From contig NC_134398.1 in the NCBI RefSeq assembly GCF_050003625.1, forward strand, positions 23,350,622-23,414,621: a stretch of 64,000 nt of DNA. The letters are read 5' to 3'. This document shows, piece by piece, positions 36,274 to 51,866 of this stretch (within the stretch, counting starts at the first letter, position 1; each line of letters starts with the position of its first letter). The notes under the pieces are model-generated. The model was given only the letters and a program-made list of their open reading frames with translations. It was not told where the DNA came from and ran no database searches. Source of the stretch: Haematobia irritans. Taxonomy: Eukaryota > Arthropoda > Insecta > Diptera > Muscidae. Both the position numbers and the translations under genes were made by a program.

Positions 36274-39200
36274 CTAATTGGTATAATTATCAAATGAACC
36301 CAAATATTCCAAAGCAGCACGATAACAAAAATGATATTGATCCTGAAATAGAATAGAGAATTTATAAAATTTAGTAAATGAACGAGGAAAAGCCGCAAAA
36401 AGATAATCTATCCATACCTCAGTTTGCACCATGGCTGGCCGTTGAGATCGTAATATGCGTACAGTTTGAAATACATCCAATACACCTTCATATTGCATAC
36501 GCTCTAAGACAATAGACAATGTTATGAAAACTCCTGAACGTCCTACACCAGCACTACAATGCACGGTTATGGGACCATCTTGGCCAAATTGCTCTTTGGT
36601 CTTGTGGACTTGGCCAATGAAATCGATAAAACCTTCACCTGATTTGGGAACACCTTGTTCGGGCCAATCAATAAATTGGAATTGTCGAACGGTACGGGAG
36701 GAGCCATCACGAGCATCGGTAACCTAATAAAATAGGAGAAAAAGAGTTATTACATAAGATCTCCTACAATTCAAAACTACTCTTATTGTCTCTTAAGCTT
36801 ACCTTAAATTCTCTTAATTTATATTGCGGCATATTATATTCGGCTATGGGATCAACCACATAATATTGATAACGCACTGAACGCTCATGTGGCCAATATT
36901 GATAGCATTTTTCCTAAAAGAAGACCGAAAAATTCGCATGAATGTCAAAATCTTAACCCCCCACCACCAAATTTGCCCTAACTTACCCTGCCCATTTCCT
37001 TTAGTTTGGTCAACATAACCACAATTGTGGAATTATGTTCCCACAACATTCTCCAGAAATCTTCAGCGGTATCCTGTAAAGGACCCTGAGCTGCAATATA
37101 GGCCGAACGATAACGATATCCTTCGATAAAACTGGCATTGATGTAATCACTGCCCTCAACACCATGAATGGGAGTCAAATAGACCCGAGATGATTCGTAT
37201 GGCAATATATGGACCAAACGATTTTTATGCTTATTACAGGGTAAATTGGCCGTAACGAATTTCGAAGAGTCCACTTTGACATTGGAGAGTTTCTTAAATT
37301 CAATTTCCATACCGGTTATAGTCTCTCCAGGTTCTGTGGTCAAAAGTTTCTGCAAATGAGTGTGTAGATTACGGGCTGGCACTTCTGTATGACCACAGAT
37401 TATGGCTTCCAATATGGCATCGTGTATAAAGATGTATTGATCCTCAGTCTGGACCATGTAATTACGCTGAGCCCTCAAACAGGTGACATGACCATAGATA
37501 TCCACAATCTTTTCATGTTTCATGCGTTCCAACATAGAGTCAATGACAATGTAGCAACCAGTACGTCCCACACCAGCCGAGCAGTGAACCACAACCGGTC
37601 CCGAATCAGGTGGTGTTAAGGCGCGGCATCTACGCAAGAATTGCAAGAAAGGAGCCGGATGATCGGGTACACCATGGTCAGGCCAGGCGGTAAATTGCAA
37701 CTGTTTCAGTTCGCGTCTCTCATTGAAGCCCTGGCGGCATAATTGGAAGGTTCGTATACTATAGGTAGCCAATTCCTGTGTCTCGGTTATGGTCACAAAC
37801 ATTTGTCCATAGGTCTCTGTACCCCGGGTGGGCCAATATTGATCACATTTGATACGTGTCCTCTCCTCCAGACGTGTCATCATCACTATCGTTGTGGTCT
37901 TCAGTTCCCAACACATACGCCAAAAGTCCGAGATGGTATCTTGCAATGGACCTTGGGTGGCCACATAGGCATTATGCTTACGATATCCATCACAATAGTT
38001 GGCATTAATGTAATCAGAACCCACCACTCCATCCATCAGAGGAAGTATAACCCGCGAATGATCATAGGCTGTGACATTGGCATAACGATTTTTCGGTTTG
38101 TTATATTCATAGTTGGAATTATCCCAGGTAAATTGTTGGCCCGGTTCTATGCTTTCGTATTCCTGAGAGAATTTCTGATTGTCGTTCGATTTAAGGCGCT
38201 CCACATGATTGGCAAACTCAGAGATGGGTATAGGAGGATGGGAAATCATACCAGGAGTTTGGAAGTTTAAGCGTCTCATATCCACGGGATCACTAGGAGT
38301 AGGGCCGGCTCCCAGATCGGCTGCCATAAGAGGTCTGGTGACTGCTGCCTGATCGGGGGTCTTGCAAGGCTGTCTTCTACGCTTGATGACATAGATTATA
38401 ATAAATGTGGCCGATAGAATCAATGCTGCCAAGACGGGTAAAATAACCCACATCATTCCAGGCTCAGCTTTGTTGCGATTTACCGAAACTTCCGGTTCCG
38501 AAGGCCAATTGGGATCAGGTCTATGAGGCCTTTCCCCCGGAGGTGCTTCTCTCATATCTAACGATAGGAATTCCGAGAAAGGACTGGAGGTATACAAATG
38601 CTTTTGCGGAGTATCCACCACGGCCCGTACAAAGATACGATAACGTTTCTCACGTTCCAATTTACGATTGGTGAAATTCTGATAATCATCTCCAGAGCCC
38701 AAATGAAATGTGAAAGGAATGGATCTCTGAGGAAATTTCGCTGCTATATAAGGGGCATTTGGTCTTTCTGGTTTATTTCTTCCTGGTATTAGATCTTCGG
38801 TTAAAAATTGGTCGGGATTCTTGTGTAAGTTGGACTTGTCCTCGGGCACCACAACCAAATAGTAATGTGATATTGGTCCATATTCTTCGGAAGCTTGAGG
38901 CAAAATAACCAAAATCTCTTCGCCATTAACGACACCATAGAAATCTGGTTTCACCATGGGTTGAGGGGCAGCCATTTGGGTGGTTACCGTGATTTTTGTG
39001 GGCGGTCTATAGGAATAATCACTGGGCATGGCACTAACATTGACATTATAGGTGGTAAAGGGACTCAGTTCATTGATGGTATGACTCTTGGCATAGGCCT
39101 TTAGGATAATGTCTCGCTTCTGGACAATTTGTGTTTGAGAGAATCCTTGGGAATCTACAAACACCTTCATGGCATCATAGGAGATTTTATAGCTAACGGG

Positions 39201-40542
39201 ATTCAATCTTATGGGTGGGGACCAGCTAAGAGTCATAGAATGGGTGGTGACATCATGGGCTCTCAAATTCAAGGGAACATCTTCGGGTTTGATTTTCACA
39301 TTGACTTTCTCACTGAGACGGCCTAGGCCCGATTTAAATCTAGCTGCTATGGCCACCGAATATTGGGCAAACTTTTCCAAATTCACCAGATCAGCAGATT
39401 CCGTTAGACCCACTGTCTTGCTTTGCCATTCATCCATATCATCCACAGCTGCCATGGTATAGAAGATCTTATAGCCTAAAAGTTTGCCTCGCGATGGAAC
39501 AGGTTCCCACCAAATTTCCGCTGTTTGTTCTGAAGTAGCCACCGCTTGCACCGACATAGGAGCCCGACCCATATCACGTTCAGTTTCTATAAGGATTTTC
39601 TCACTAAAGGGGCCAGCACCCTGTTTGGTATAGGCACGTATACGGAATATATACTCGGTATTCTCTTCGAGATTTGTAAAGACCACTTTACGTAGAGTCA
39701 TATTACGTTCCGAACCCAAACCATGATCGATTTTCTTATGGAATTGAACATCATAACGGGTAATGATGCCATTACGATGTTCACGTACCGGAGGTTCCCA
39801 GGTCACACACACAACATCGGGTGTTTGGAAGCGTATGGTTATATTTGAAGGAGGTCCACTGGGTACACCCTCAGGTGTTTGGAAGATTTTCACCGTTTCT
39901 TGACCAACACCTATGTGATTACTACCAGCTACACGGAATTCATATTCCACACCACGTTCGAGATCTTTAAAGGGTTTCTTAGTTTCTTGGGGACCCATAA
40001 GCAATTCCTTCAATGTCTGATCTTTAATACCCCATTTTAGGCGATAGCCTCTTAACTCGCCATATGTCTGGGCAGGTCTTTCCCATTCCAATTCAATGGA
40101 TACCGTAGGATCTCGTTCCATAATCTTAAGACTAACGGTAGGTCTAACCGGTACACCACCGGGTGTCTTGACAATGACGGCAGGACTGCGATCACCATCA
40201 CCTTTACGAGTTAAAGCAGCCACTTGGATGGAATATTTGGTGTCAGGTTGTAGATCAGTTACATTATATTCCAAGGCATCAATGACATCGTATTTCAAGG
40301 GTTCATTGAGGAATCCCTTACCCTGAGGATGAAAGTAGGAAGGATTGGAAGTTTAGTTTTATATTTGAGGTTAATTGTGCTTTTGATAGTGGCCATTCTT
40401 ACCTCATCTCGAACTTCCTGAACATGAATGTGATAGCCTCGTATAACGCCATTACGTTCTTTTTCCAATGGTGGTTTCCAATTGACATGTATGGATGTGG
40501 AATTTAACGGAGTAGCCTTAACTTCTTGAGGATCTCCAGGCA
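36274..40542 (-). CDS. Lar: LAR receptor tyrosine phosphatase, last five exons
   Basis: A type I membrane receptor phosphatase that guides axons, including photoreceptor axons, and organises synapses in flies. Exons: 40542-40403, 40322-36987, 36913-36803, 36723-36418 and 36342-36274. All have GT-AG introns (73-80 bp) and matching phases, giving about 1319 C-terminal residues of a protein near 2030. In order: five fibronectin III repeats (the first split by an intron), a membrane-proximal region, a membrane segment near 38457-38392 followed by KRRR, and two phosphatase domains. D1 is active-type: KNRY, WPDHGVP and [11 protein letters not shown] with Cys at about 37582. D2 keeps [10 protein letters not shown] (Cys at about 36557) but has KNRL and WPEQGVP, the two known changes that silence LAR D2. 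The C-terminus [12 protein letters not shown] is that of fly Lar. The Ig domains and first fibronectin repeats are not in the window. Confidence 0.96.
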
Positions 40543-41400
40543 CTAAGGGGAATGGGAAACACAATACCATATTAGTTTATGCATTCTAATTGAAATAAAA
40601 TATTTTATTAATCATCCTATACATATATATATAGTATATAACCAATATAACTTATATCTAAACAATACTTAGATGGATATACTTAAGAATCATGGATATA
40701 TTTAAATAAACTTAAATCTAGAGAAGGTTTTCAATATGCTATACTAAAGGCGAGTTATTATAAAAAAGAATTTATAATTTATGTATCCTATTAATATCTA
40801 TAGACTTAAAAAAAACTTATTCTATTGAAGATGATATTTTGATAACTAAAAAAAAAATAAAATAAAAATTAGTTTCACATTTCATTTGGTTTTTTTGAAA
40901 CGAGAAAAAAATGTATAATTTTAAAACTTAGTTTTTCAATTGAAAAAAATTTGTTTTTTTGCTAATATAATCTTTTAAGCATTCAAAAATTGTTATGCTT
41001 ATATAGGTTATAAAATTATAGAATTTCAAAAATCTGTTTATGCAAAAAAAGTGATCCTTTTAAAATATATATTTTTGCTATATATAAAAAAAACAATGTA
41101 AAGATTTAATGGGAGTAGATAAAAAGAGAAGATATTTCTTGATAGTATGTTTATATATATATATATATTTTTTCAAAAATATTTTATATTTTTTTATTGT
41201 TGAGGTAATTACACCTACTTAAAAATATTGGGATTGTCTTACAAACAAATCACTAGTAGGAGAAATAATAAAAACAGAAACAAAAAATATTTGTAATAAT
41301 AGTATTTTAGTGTAAATGTAATCCAGCAAGAATTATGTTCATTTTAATTTTAGAATTTCACTGTGAAGCAATGTTCAACTTTTTGGCTCAAAAAAAAAAA
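40543..41400. other. Start of the large Lar intron
   Basis: AT-rich intronic-looking sequence. The acceptor CCCCTTAG joins exon 40542. Nothing else recognised. Confidence 0.5.
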
Positions 41401-41412
41401 AAATCACGTACA

Positions 41413-41794
41413 CCAACCGAAAAGTAATTTCTGGATTTGGTTAGATTGGTTGCCGTTCGTTTTTATAGTTTTGTCGCTAAATTCGATTTGGAGCACTGTG
41501 TTGTTTTTTTGCAGGCTCCAGCATAGTTGTAGCTCTTGAATTGGCTAATAAAAATGATGAATATATAAAGTTGGAAAAATTTCATCTTCATGCTCAAAAC
41601 CCCAAAAATGTCGAAAAAATTACCACTTTTTTCACAGGGGTTTTCCGTTTTTCGGCTACAGCTCTTGAATTATTAAACACTTTACCAAATCGAATTTGGT
41701 GACAGAACTATAGAGGCTCATAAAAAACGAACGTCAACCAATCTAGAAAAATCCAGATATTCCTTTCCTCCGCTCATCTAGTATTTTCGGTTGG
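41413..41794. mobile_element. MITE with long inverted ends (CCAACCGAAAA)
   Basis: The left arm at 41413-41490 and the right arm at 41680-41794 are inverted, diverged copies sharing CCAACCGAAAA, AGATTGGTTG, CGTTCGTTTTT and AAATTCGATTTGG. The centre is about 190 bp. No coding. Confidence 0.7.
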
Positions 41795-41825
41795 GATAAA
41801 TGATTTTTGTTTGGAATTTTTATGG

Positions 41826-42280
41826 TTGCACTAGGTTAGGTTAGGTCAGGTTTAAGTGGCACGTGGCCCGATTAAGATACAGGCTCACTTAGACTGTTCA
41901 GTCCATTGTGATAACACATTAACTAAAAGTACCTATTACATATGGACACTTTAGTTTTTCAACAGAAGAAAATAATCGAGAAGGTTCAGCGGTTCTCGAT
42001 TATTTTCTTCTGTTGAACCAACCAGATTTTTCCAAAAACATTAGCAGACTGCTTAAGTTAATGTTTTCCAGGTCCGCCAGTAATCTGAAGCTATATGCCC
42101 CTAAAATTTGCTTACGCCTTACACAAAATGCAGGACACTCACACAAGAGGTGTTTTATTGATTCCTTTTCCTCCGCATCATGACAGCTCATACAATAGTC
42201 ATTATACTTCGCGCCAATAGTTTTTGCAAAATTGCCTATAAGGCAGCGACCCGTTATAGCAGATATCAAGAGTGATATAT
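41826..42280 (-). mobile_element. 5'-truncated LINE copy with internal palindrome
   Basis: Same family as 7650-8891, reversed. It ends with the TAACC-type tail at 41826. Its ORF2 remnant is 42269-42000, 89 residues beginning ISAITGRCLIGNFAKT and holding CMSCHDAEEK and HLLCECPAFC. It ends SGWFNRRK just before an inverted duplication (41960-42015) that is absent from the other copy. Confidence 0.85.
41960..42015. repeat. 56-bp perfect inverted repeat
   Basis: Two 23-bp arms (starting CAACAGAAGAAAATAATC) with a 10-bp centre GGTTCAGCGG, at the ORF2 stop codon of the LINE. Confidence 0.95.
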
Positions 42281-42355
42281 GTTGCCCTATGTTTTCCAGA
42301 TTTTGGAGAAATTAATTTTTTTTTATATATATTGAACCAGCTGAGCCTATTCTAG

Positions 42356-43331
42356 TACACAGAAAAAAATATTTTTTACCATCAATCACGAAATTAATTG
42401 ATCCAATTAATTTTTAATTGAAATGTCGTCAATCACTGAAATTATAGTCATCAATCACCAAATTCAGTTAAAAAATTAATTGTTCCAATTGAAAAATTAT
42501 TTGATACAAGTAATTTTTGTGATTGATTTTTTTTTCAATTAAAAACTGTATTGAACCAATTAAATTTTTTAATAAAATAATTTAAAAAAATCAATTAAAA
42601 TTTTAATTACAAAATATTTGGTGATAATTTTTTTCTGTGTAGTACAAACTACCGTGTCAATCACAGAAATAATAGTCATCAATCACCAAATTCAGTTAAA
42701 AAATTAATTGTTCCAATTAAAAAATTATTTGATACGAGTAATTTTTGTGATTGATTTTTATTTCAATTAAAAATTGTGTTAAACCAATAAAATTTTTAAT
42801 TGAATAATTTTTAAAAATCAATTAAAATTTTAATTACAAAATGTTTGGTGATAATTTTTTTCTGTGTAATACAAACTACCGTGTTTTGAAACTGTTTTTG
42901 ATTTACATAAAAATCCATATCCATAGAAAAAAATATTTTTTGGCTTCAATCACGAAATTAATTGATGAATGAATTTTGTCGCCGGTGTCAATTAAAAAAT
43001 TAATTGATCCAATTAAAAAAATTAAATATTTATATAATATAAAATATTAATTGATCCAAATTAAAAAAATAAGTGATCCACTTAAAATATTAATTGGTAC
43101 CATTAGAATATTAATTGATCCAATTAAAAGTTTAATTAAATCAATTCAATTATCAATCAATTATTTATCAATTATTTGGATCAATTAATCTAAAGTAATT
43201 TTTGTGATTAAAGTTTTTTTTTGTTTTTTTGATTAAAAAAAATTGGTAAATCATTTGATTTTTAAATTGATTTTTCAAATTCAATTAAAATTTTTATCCG
43301 AAAAATATTGTTAATATTTGTTTCTGTGTAC
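42356..43331. mobile_element. AATT-word MITE cluster with 228-bp duplication
   Basis: The first element 42356-42641 (TACACAGAAAAAAAT to TTTTTTCTGTGTA) is followed by a partial tandem copy at a 228-bp period ending at 42869. A third, more diverged element runs from about 42924 to 43331. All are built of CAATTAA/TTAATTG words. Confidence 0.7.
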
Positions 43332-43543
43332 ATTTGAACTGCTCAATTTACAAATTTTTTTTTTTTTGTTTTTGTTTACTAAAGATACTCCATTACTCAA
43401 GATGGATTTCGTACAAATACTCATGAAATAAAAAACCGATTAACCGATTTTCTAAAACCGGTTTTTGGCGTTTACCAAAAAATGCAAAACTATCGTTCAC
43501 TATCAATCTTCGGGGTTTACAAGCGAAATCGGTTACCCGGTAC

Positions 43544-43994
43544 TAGAGGTGTGCGCGTGACACGAAACTGTCGTGACACGCGTGAATCACGTGACTTGTG
43601 AATAAAATCTGAAGAAACTTTCGTGAATGTGGGTGAATGAGACTAAAAATAATATGTCGTGCGTGAGAAATAAAATCGGTTCGTGAATGTGCGTGAATAA
43701 AATTTCTGCAAAATCACGCTCACGAAAAAATCAAGATTTAATTCTTTCTGATGTAATAACTGAATTCTATTTAGCTGTCGAACTATATCCTATTTATTAA
43801 TTTTGTTACCTTTCCTCTTTCCCGGTTGGGTGTCTGAGTCTCGTGAATTTGTCGCAAGTCACGTTAATTGTCGTGAATCGTGCGTAAGCGTGAGTGGTTA
43901 TCAAACATATCGTGCATGAGCGTGCGTGAACAAACATTTTGCTTCGTGAATGTGCGTGCGTGGGAATGAAATTTCACTCACGCGCACACCTCTA
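43544..43994. mobile_element. hAT-type MITE with TCACG-word interior, copy 2
   Basis: Perfect inverted ends TAGAGGTGTGCGCGTGA and TCACGCGCACACCTCTA. A perfect 8-bp target duplication CCCGGTAC lies at 43536-43543 and 43995-44002. 451 bp. CGTGA/TCACG words dominate both halves, with a normal core at about 43735-43850. Confidence 0.92.
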
Positions 43995-44213
43995 CCCGGT
44001 ACACAGTAAACCCAAATTTATTGTCAGAAAATTGCACTTCTACCAATAGGACACAAAATGGGGTTAGAAAAATTGGATTCCATTCTGACCACATCCTACG
44101 AGGAGAATTTCTATTAATTAAAATGATTTCAAAAATGAGGAAATATTTTGAGACAATCAATTAAAAAAAGTTATTGTAAAAAAAAACAAAAATTAGGAAT
44201 TTAACGGTATTAA

Positions 44214-45196
44214 GATCCCAGCAAAAAAAGAGCTTCCAAAAAAGTAGTTTGGATCCCCAATATCTGATCAGGAAGTAGTGCAAACTTGGATCATCTCAAA
44301 TGAATTTTACTTGGGCTTCTCATAGGGTGGAAGAACTCCCTTCTTGCATCCTTTGCATTGCTTTAGAAGTTATGCCCTGGAAGTTAATTTGAATTAATAA
44401 ATTTAAAAAGCGATTTTTTTTCAACCATATTTTTTATAACACTGTTATTTTCCTATTATCGATTTTTTTTACAAATTGAAAAACTTTTTCTCTTCGACTA
44501 GGGGTTGAACCTGGGTTTGATGGCCCTATAACAGAACGCCTTAGTACACTCAGCCACAAACGCCATTGAACATAAAGCGTCGAAAGGTCAATTCTAATTG
44601 CTTCTCGAGATGTTCTTTATGAGTATGAACGAAAAAATAAGAAACGCAGGTTCAAATCTCACCAGCGGCAATTTTTTTATTAAATATTTTTCTAAAAAAA
44701 TATTTTTTGATGTTATGCATCGTTTTTATTTTTTATTTTCGGCATATATTTTCGTAGAACTATATTTTTTTCTATTAAAAATAAAATAAAAAATTCTCGT
44801 AATTTGCAAAACCTTCTCGAAACAAATTCCATGGAAACTAAAAAGTCAAACGGCACAGGTTCAAATCCTAGCAGGGATGAAATTTATTTTTTATTATTAT
44901 TTTTATTATTTTTTTACTTTTTTATTACTTTTCTATTTTTTTTCTTCTAAAATTTAATTGTCATAAATTTCGACTTAAAATGGCCTGATTGCGTACTTTC
45001 TAATACTTGTCCACAAGGACTACATCGGAAGTAGAAAAAAAAACGTTGGGGGATCCCAAGATGCGCTTTAGAAGAAATGTTTGTGGACTTGTCCAAAAGG
45101 ACTGCATCGGAAGTTGAAAAAAATCGATGGAGGATTCTGGGATGGGCTTTAATAGAAATGTTTGTGGAACAACTTCCAATTTTTTTTTGCTGGGAT
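44214..45196. mobile_element. GATCCCAGC element with tRNA-like fragments
   Basis: The inverted ends are GATCCCAGCAAAAAAA and TTTTTTTTTGCTGGGATC. Inside are three tRNA-like pieces. A minus-strand one at about 44502-44575 has A-box-like TGGCTGAGTGTACTAAGG and B-box-like GGTTCAACC. Two plus-strand B-box pieces end in T runs: GGTTCAAATCTCACCAGCGG at about 44650 and GGTTCAAATCCTAGCAGGG at about 44858. Confidence 0.6.
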
Positions 45197-45371
45197 CGAG
45201 TTTAGCCGCTAAAATCAAAAATAAATCAAATTTTATTGTAACTAGCTGGGGAATGATCCAAAGCAATAATTGAAAATGTTTATTTTCTTCAAAATGAATT
45301 ATTATAGAATAGTAACCATGAAAAATGGCAATTTTAGCGCGATAATGTCAACTTAATACCAGCCTTAAAGG

Positions 45372-45540
45372 TGAAATATTCTACACGGTTTCATTTGAAT
45401 TGAAAATCGCTTCTTTTGAATTGGTAAAATATTCATTTGAAATTAAAAAGGTTTTATTTGATTTCAAAAACATTTAGTTGATTTGAAAAATGTCTCATTT
45501 AGTTTGAAAATATTCATTTCATTTGAAAAAAAAAACTGTA
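45372..45540. mobile_element. Small MITE-like unit of ATTTGAAA words
   Basis: CTACACGGTTTCATTTGAAT at the left and TTTCATTTGAAAAAAAAAAC at the right bracket repeats of TTTCAAAT/ATTTGAAA. Confidence 0.5.
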
Positions 45541-45740
45541 TCCAATTACAAAGCCATACGTTGGGCGCCAATAGCTTAAATACATAAAACTAGTCAATTA
45601 GCCCAATTAAAATTTTTCGAAATTAAAGGAGTAGTGTAAAGATGAAACGGGCTCATTTATTGTATTTGCTATTTTTTACAATTGATTTTTTTAATAATTT
45701 CAATACTTTAAATTGTGAAATTATTTTATTTTGAATCCGT

Positions 45741-46076
45741 TTAGGTTAGGTTATGTTAGGTTAGGTGGCAACCCGATGTATCAGGCTCACTTAGACTATT
45801 CAGTCCATTGTGATACCACATTGGTGAACTTCTCTCTTATCACTGAGTGCTGCCCGATTCGATGTTAAGCTCAATGACAAGGGACCTCCTTTTTATAGCC
45901 GAGTCCGAACGGCGTTCCACATTGCAGTGGAAGCACTTAGAGAAGCTTTGAAACCCTCAGAAATGTCACCAGCATTACTGAGGTGGGATAATCCACCGCT
46001 GAAAAACTTTTTGGTGTTCGGTCGAAGCAGGAATCGAACCCACGACCTTGTGTATGCATTGCACTACGGTGGCTCA
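45741..46076 (-). mobile_element. SINE with tRNA-like head and LINE-derived tail
   Basis: Read on the minus strand it starts with a tRNA-like head (GCCACCGTAGTGCAATG, then GGTCGTGGGTTCGATTCCTG). A body of about 200 bp follows. Its last about 80 bases match the 3' UTR of the LINE at 7650-8891, with 42 consecutive identical bases starting AATGTGGTATCACAATGG. It ends in TAACC repeats like that LINE. This is the classic SINE design that borrows the reverse transcriptase of a partner LINE. Confidence 0.85.
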
Positions 46077-46084
46077 AATGCGGT

Positions 46085-46577
46085 ATATAAACAGATTGCG
46101 AAATATTGATCGTTTTATTTGCTATTCATAATTATAGTGATATTGTAACCAGAAAACTCGTTTGGCTGCTACAAGGCCCTGCGTTGGGCGCCAATCGTGT
46201 ATCAATGAAATATTTAGAATCTCGGGTGAAATATCACAAAATTTGAAAGCTGCCATTTTCAATGGGGTGGGCCCACCTACCCTCAAACATATTCTGCCAA
46301 AAATTGGTTGAAGCCGGTAAAAGCTAAAATTAGTATCATATTTTTGACAAAATATCGAAAAGTTGATTTTTCGACTTTTGTATCCCTACTCCCAAGCTCA
46401 TGCCAGATTTCTGACTATTTCGTCCGTTCTTTAAAATATTTAAGATATTATTCGGCATAACTTTGCCAAAGATTAGGGTTTCACATGTATATACATGATA
46501 GTTATGCTCGAATTGAAATATATGACGGCTAAAAAAATTTCTATAATATACAAAGGGGTTAGACCTCCCAGAATTCA
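46085..46577. other. Unassigned intronic sequence
   Basis: No gene. It contains one copy of CGTTGGGCGCCA at about 46170. Confidence 0.5.
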
Positions 46578-47834
46578 CGTTCTATTTATTTTAATGAAAA
46601 CTATAAATATATATATATCGTACACAGAAAATAATATTATAATTTTTGAGCTAACAATAAATTGTTGTTACTAAAAATGTTTAAGTTCAACAAAATTTTT
46701 TTTGATATAACAAAATGTTTGTTGATATAACAAAATTGGTTGCTAAAGTGACTAAAATCGTAATTGTATTTACAAATTACGTTGTTAGCTCAAATTTAAG
46801 CATATTTTTAATTGTATTGACAATCAAATTAATTGATATTTTTTTGTGTGTACCCTACATTCAAAAGTGCCCATGTAACAGAATATTTTTATTGCAAGAT
46901 ACATTTAATTTTAAGATCTAACTTTAAAGCTTGGATAGCGTGGAAAATTATTCAGGAGAATGTAGGAAGATTTCAAACAAAAATGATTCCTCAATTACCC
47001 CACGTTGGGCGCCACTTATTTATTTATATAATATTACATCACATCACTACAATATATATAAAGGGTGATTCTTTTGAGGTTAGGATTTTCATGCATTAGT
47101 ATTTGACAGATCACGTGGGATTTCAGACATGGTGTCAAAGAGAAAGATGCTCAGTATGCTTTGACATTTCATCATGAATAGACTTACGATCTGCCACAAC
47201 GTCGAATTTTCAGTGAATGGGCCCTAGAAAAGTTGGCAGAAAATCCGCTTTTTTATCGACAAATTTTGTTCAGCGATGAGGCTCATTTCTGGTTGAATGG
47301 CTACGTAAATAAGCAAAATTGCCGCATTTGGAGTGAAGAGCAACCAGAAGCCGTTCTATTTATTTTAATGAAAACTATAAATATATATATATCGTACACA
47401 GAAAATAATATTATAATTTTTGAGCTAACAATAAATTGTTGTTACTAAAAATGTTTAAGTTCAACAAAATTTTTTTTGATATAACAAAATGTTTGTTGAT
47501 ATAACAAAATTGGTTGCTAAAGTGACTAAAATCGTAATTGTATTTACAAATTACGTTGTTAGCTCAAATTTAAGCATATTTTTAATTGTATTGACAATCA
47601 AATTAATTGATATTTTTTTGTGTGTACCCTACATTCAAAAGTGCCCATGTAACAGAATATTTTTATTGCAAGATACATTTAATTTTAAGATCTAACTTTA
47701 AAGCATGGATAGCGTGGAAAATTATTCAGGAGAATGTAGGAAGATTTCAAACAAAAATGATTCCTCAATTACCCCACGTTGGGCGCCACTTATTTATTTA
47801 TATAATATTACATCACATCACTACAATATATATA

Positions 47835-51590
<3,756 letters not shown>

Positions 51591-51866
51591 CCAGCAAAAA
51601 AATTTGGAAGTTCTTCTAAAGGCACAACTTTAAAGTACTGGCAAAACTGTTCACCTAAAAAATTTTCTTTATTTTAATTGCGTTTCTGCGTTTATTAGAG
51701 TGGAATTTTTTCATATTTGTAATGAATGAATGAAAATATTTGATGTCAAATATTCCAGACAGGCGTTAAATTGCATTAAAAATTATAAAAATTATTCATT
51801 TGTCAAAATATCACAACACAACTTCCTAATTCACATTAAATGATAAGCCCATGTTAAATTCATAGC

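Noticed and set aside
36343..36417. A longer Lar C-terminus reading through after QTE.
   Set aside because: The stretch has no stop but starts GTATGG and ends TTTCAG. Removing it restores the conserved [17 protein letters not shown].
44502..44575. A tRNA-Ser/Leu gene on the minus strand.
   Set aside because: The anticodon loop would have only five bases and the acceptor ends do not pair.
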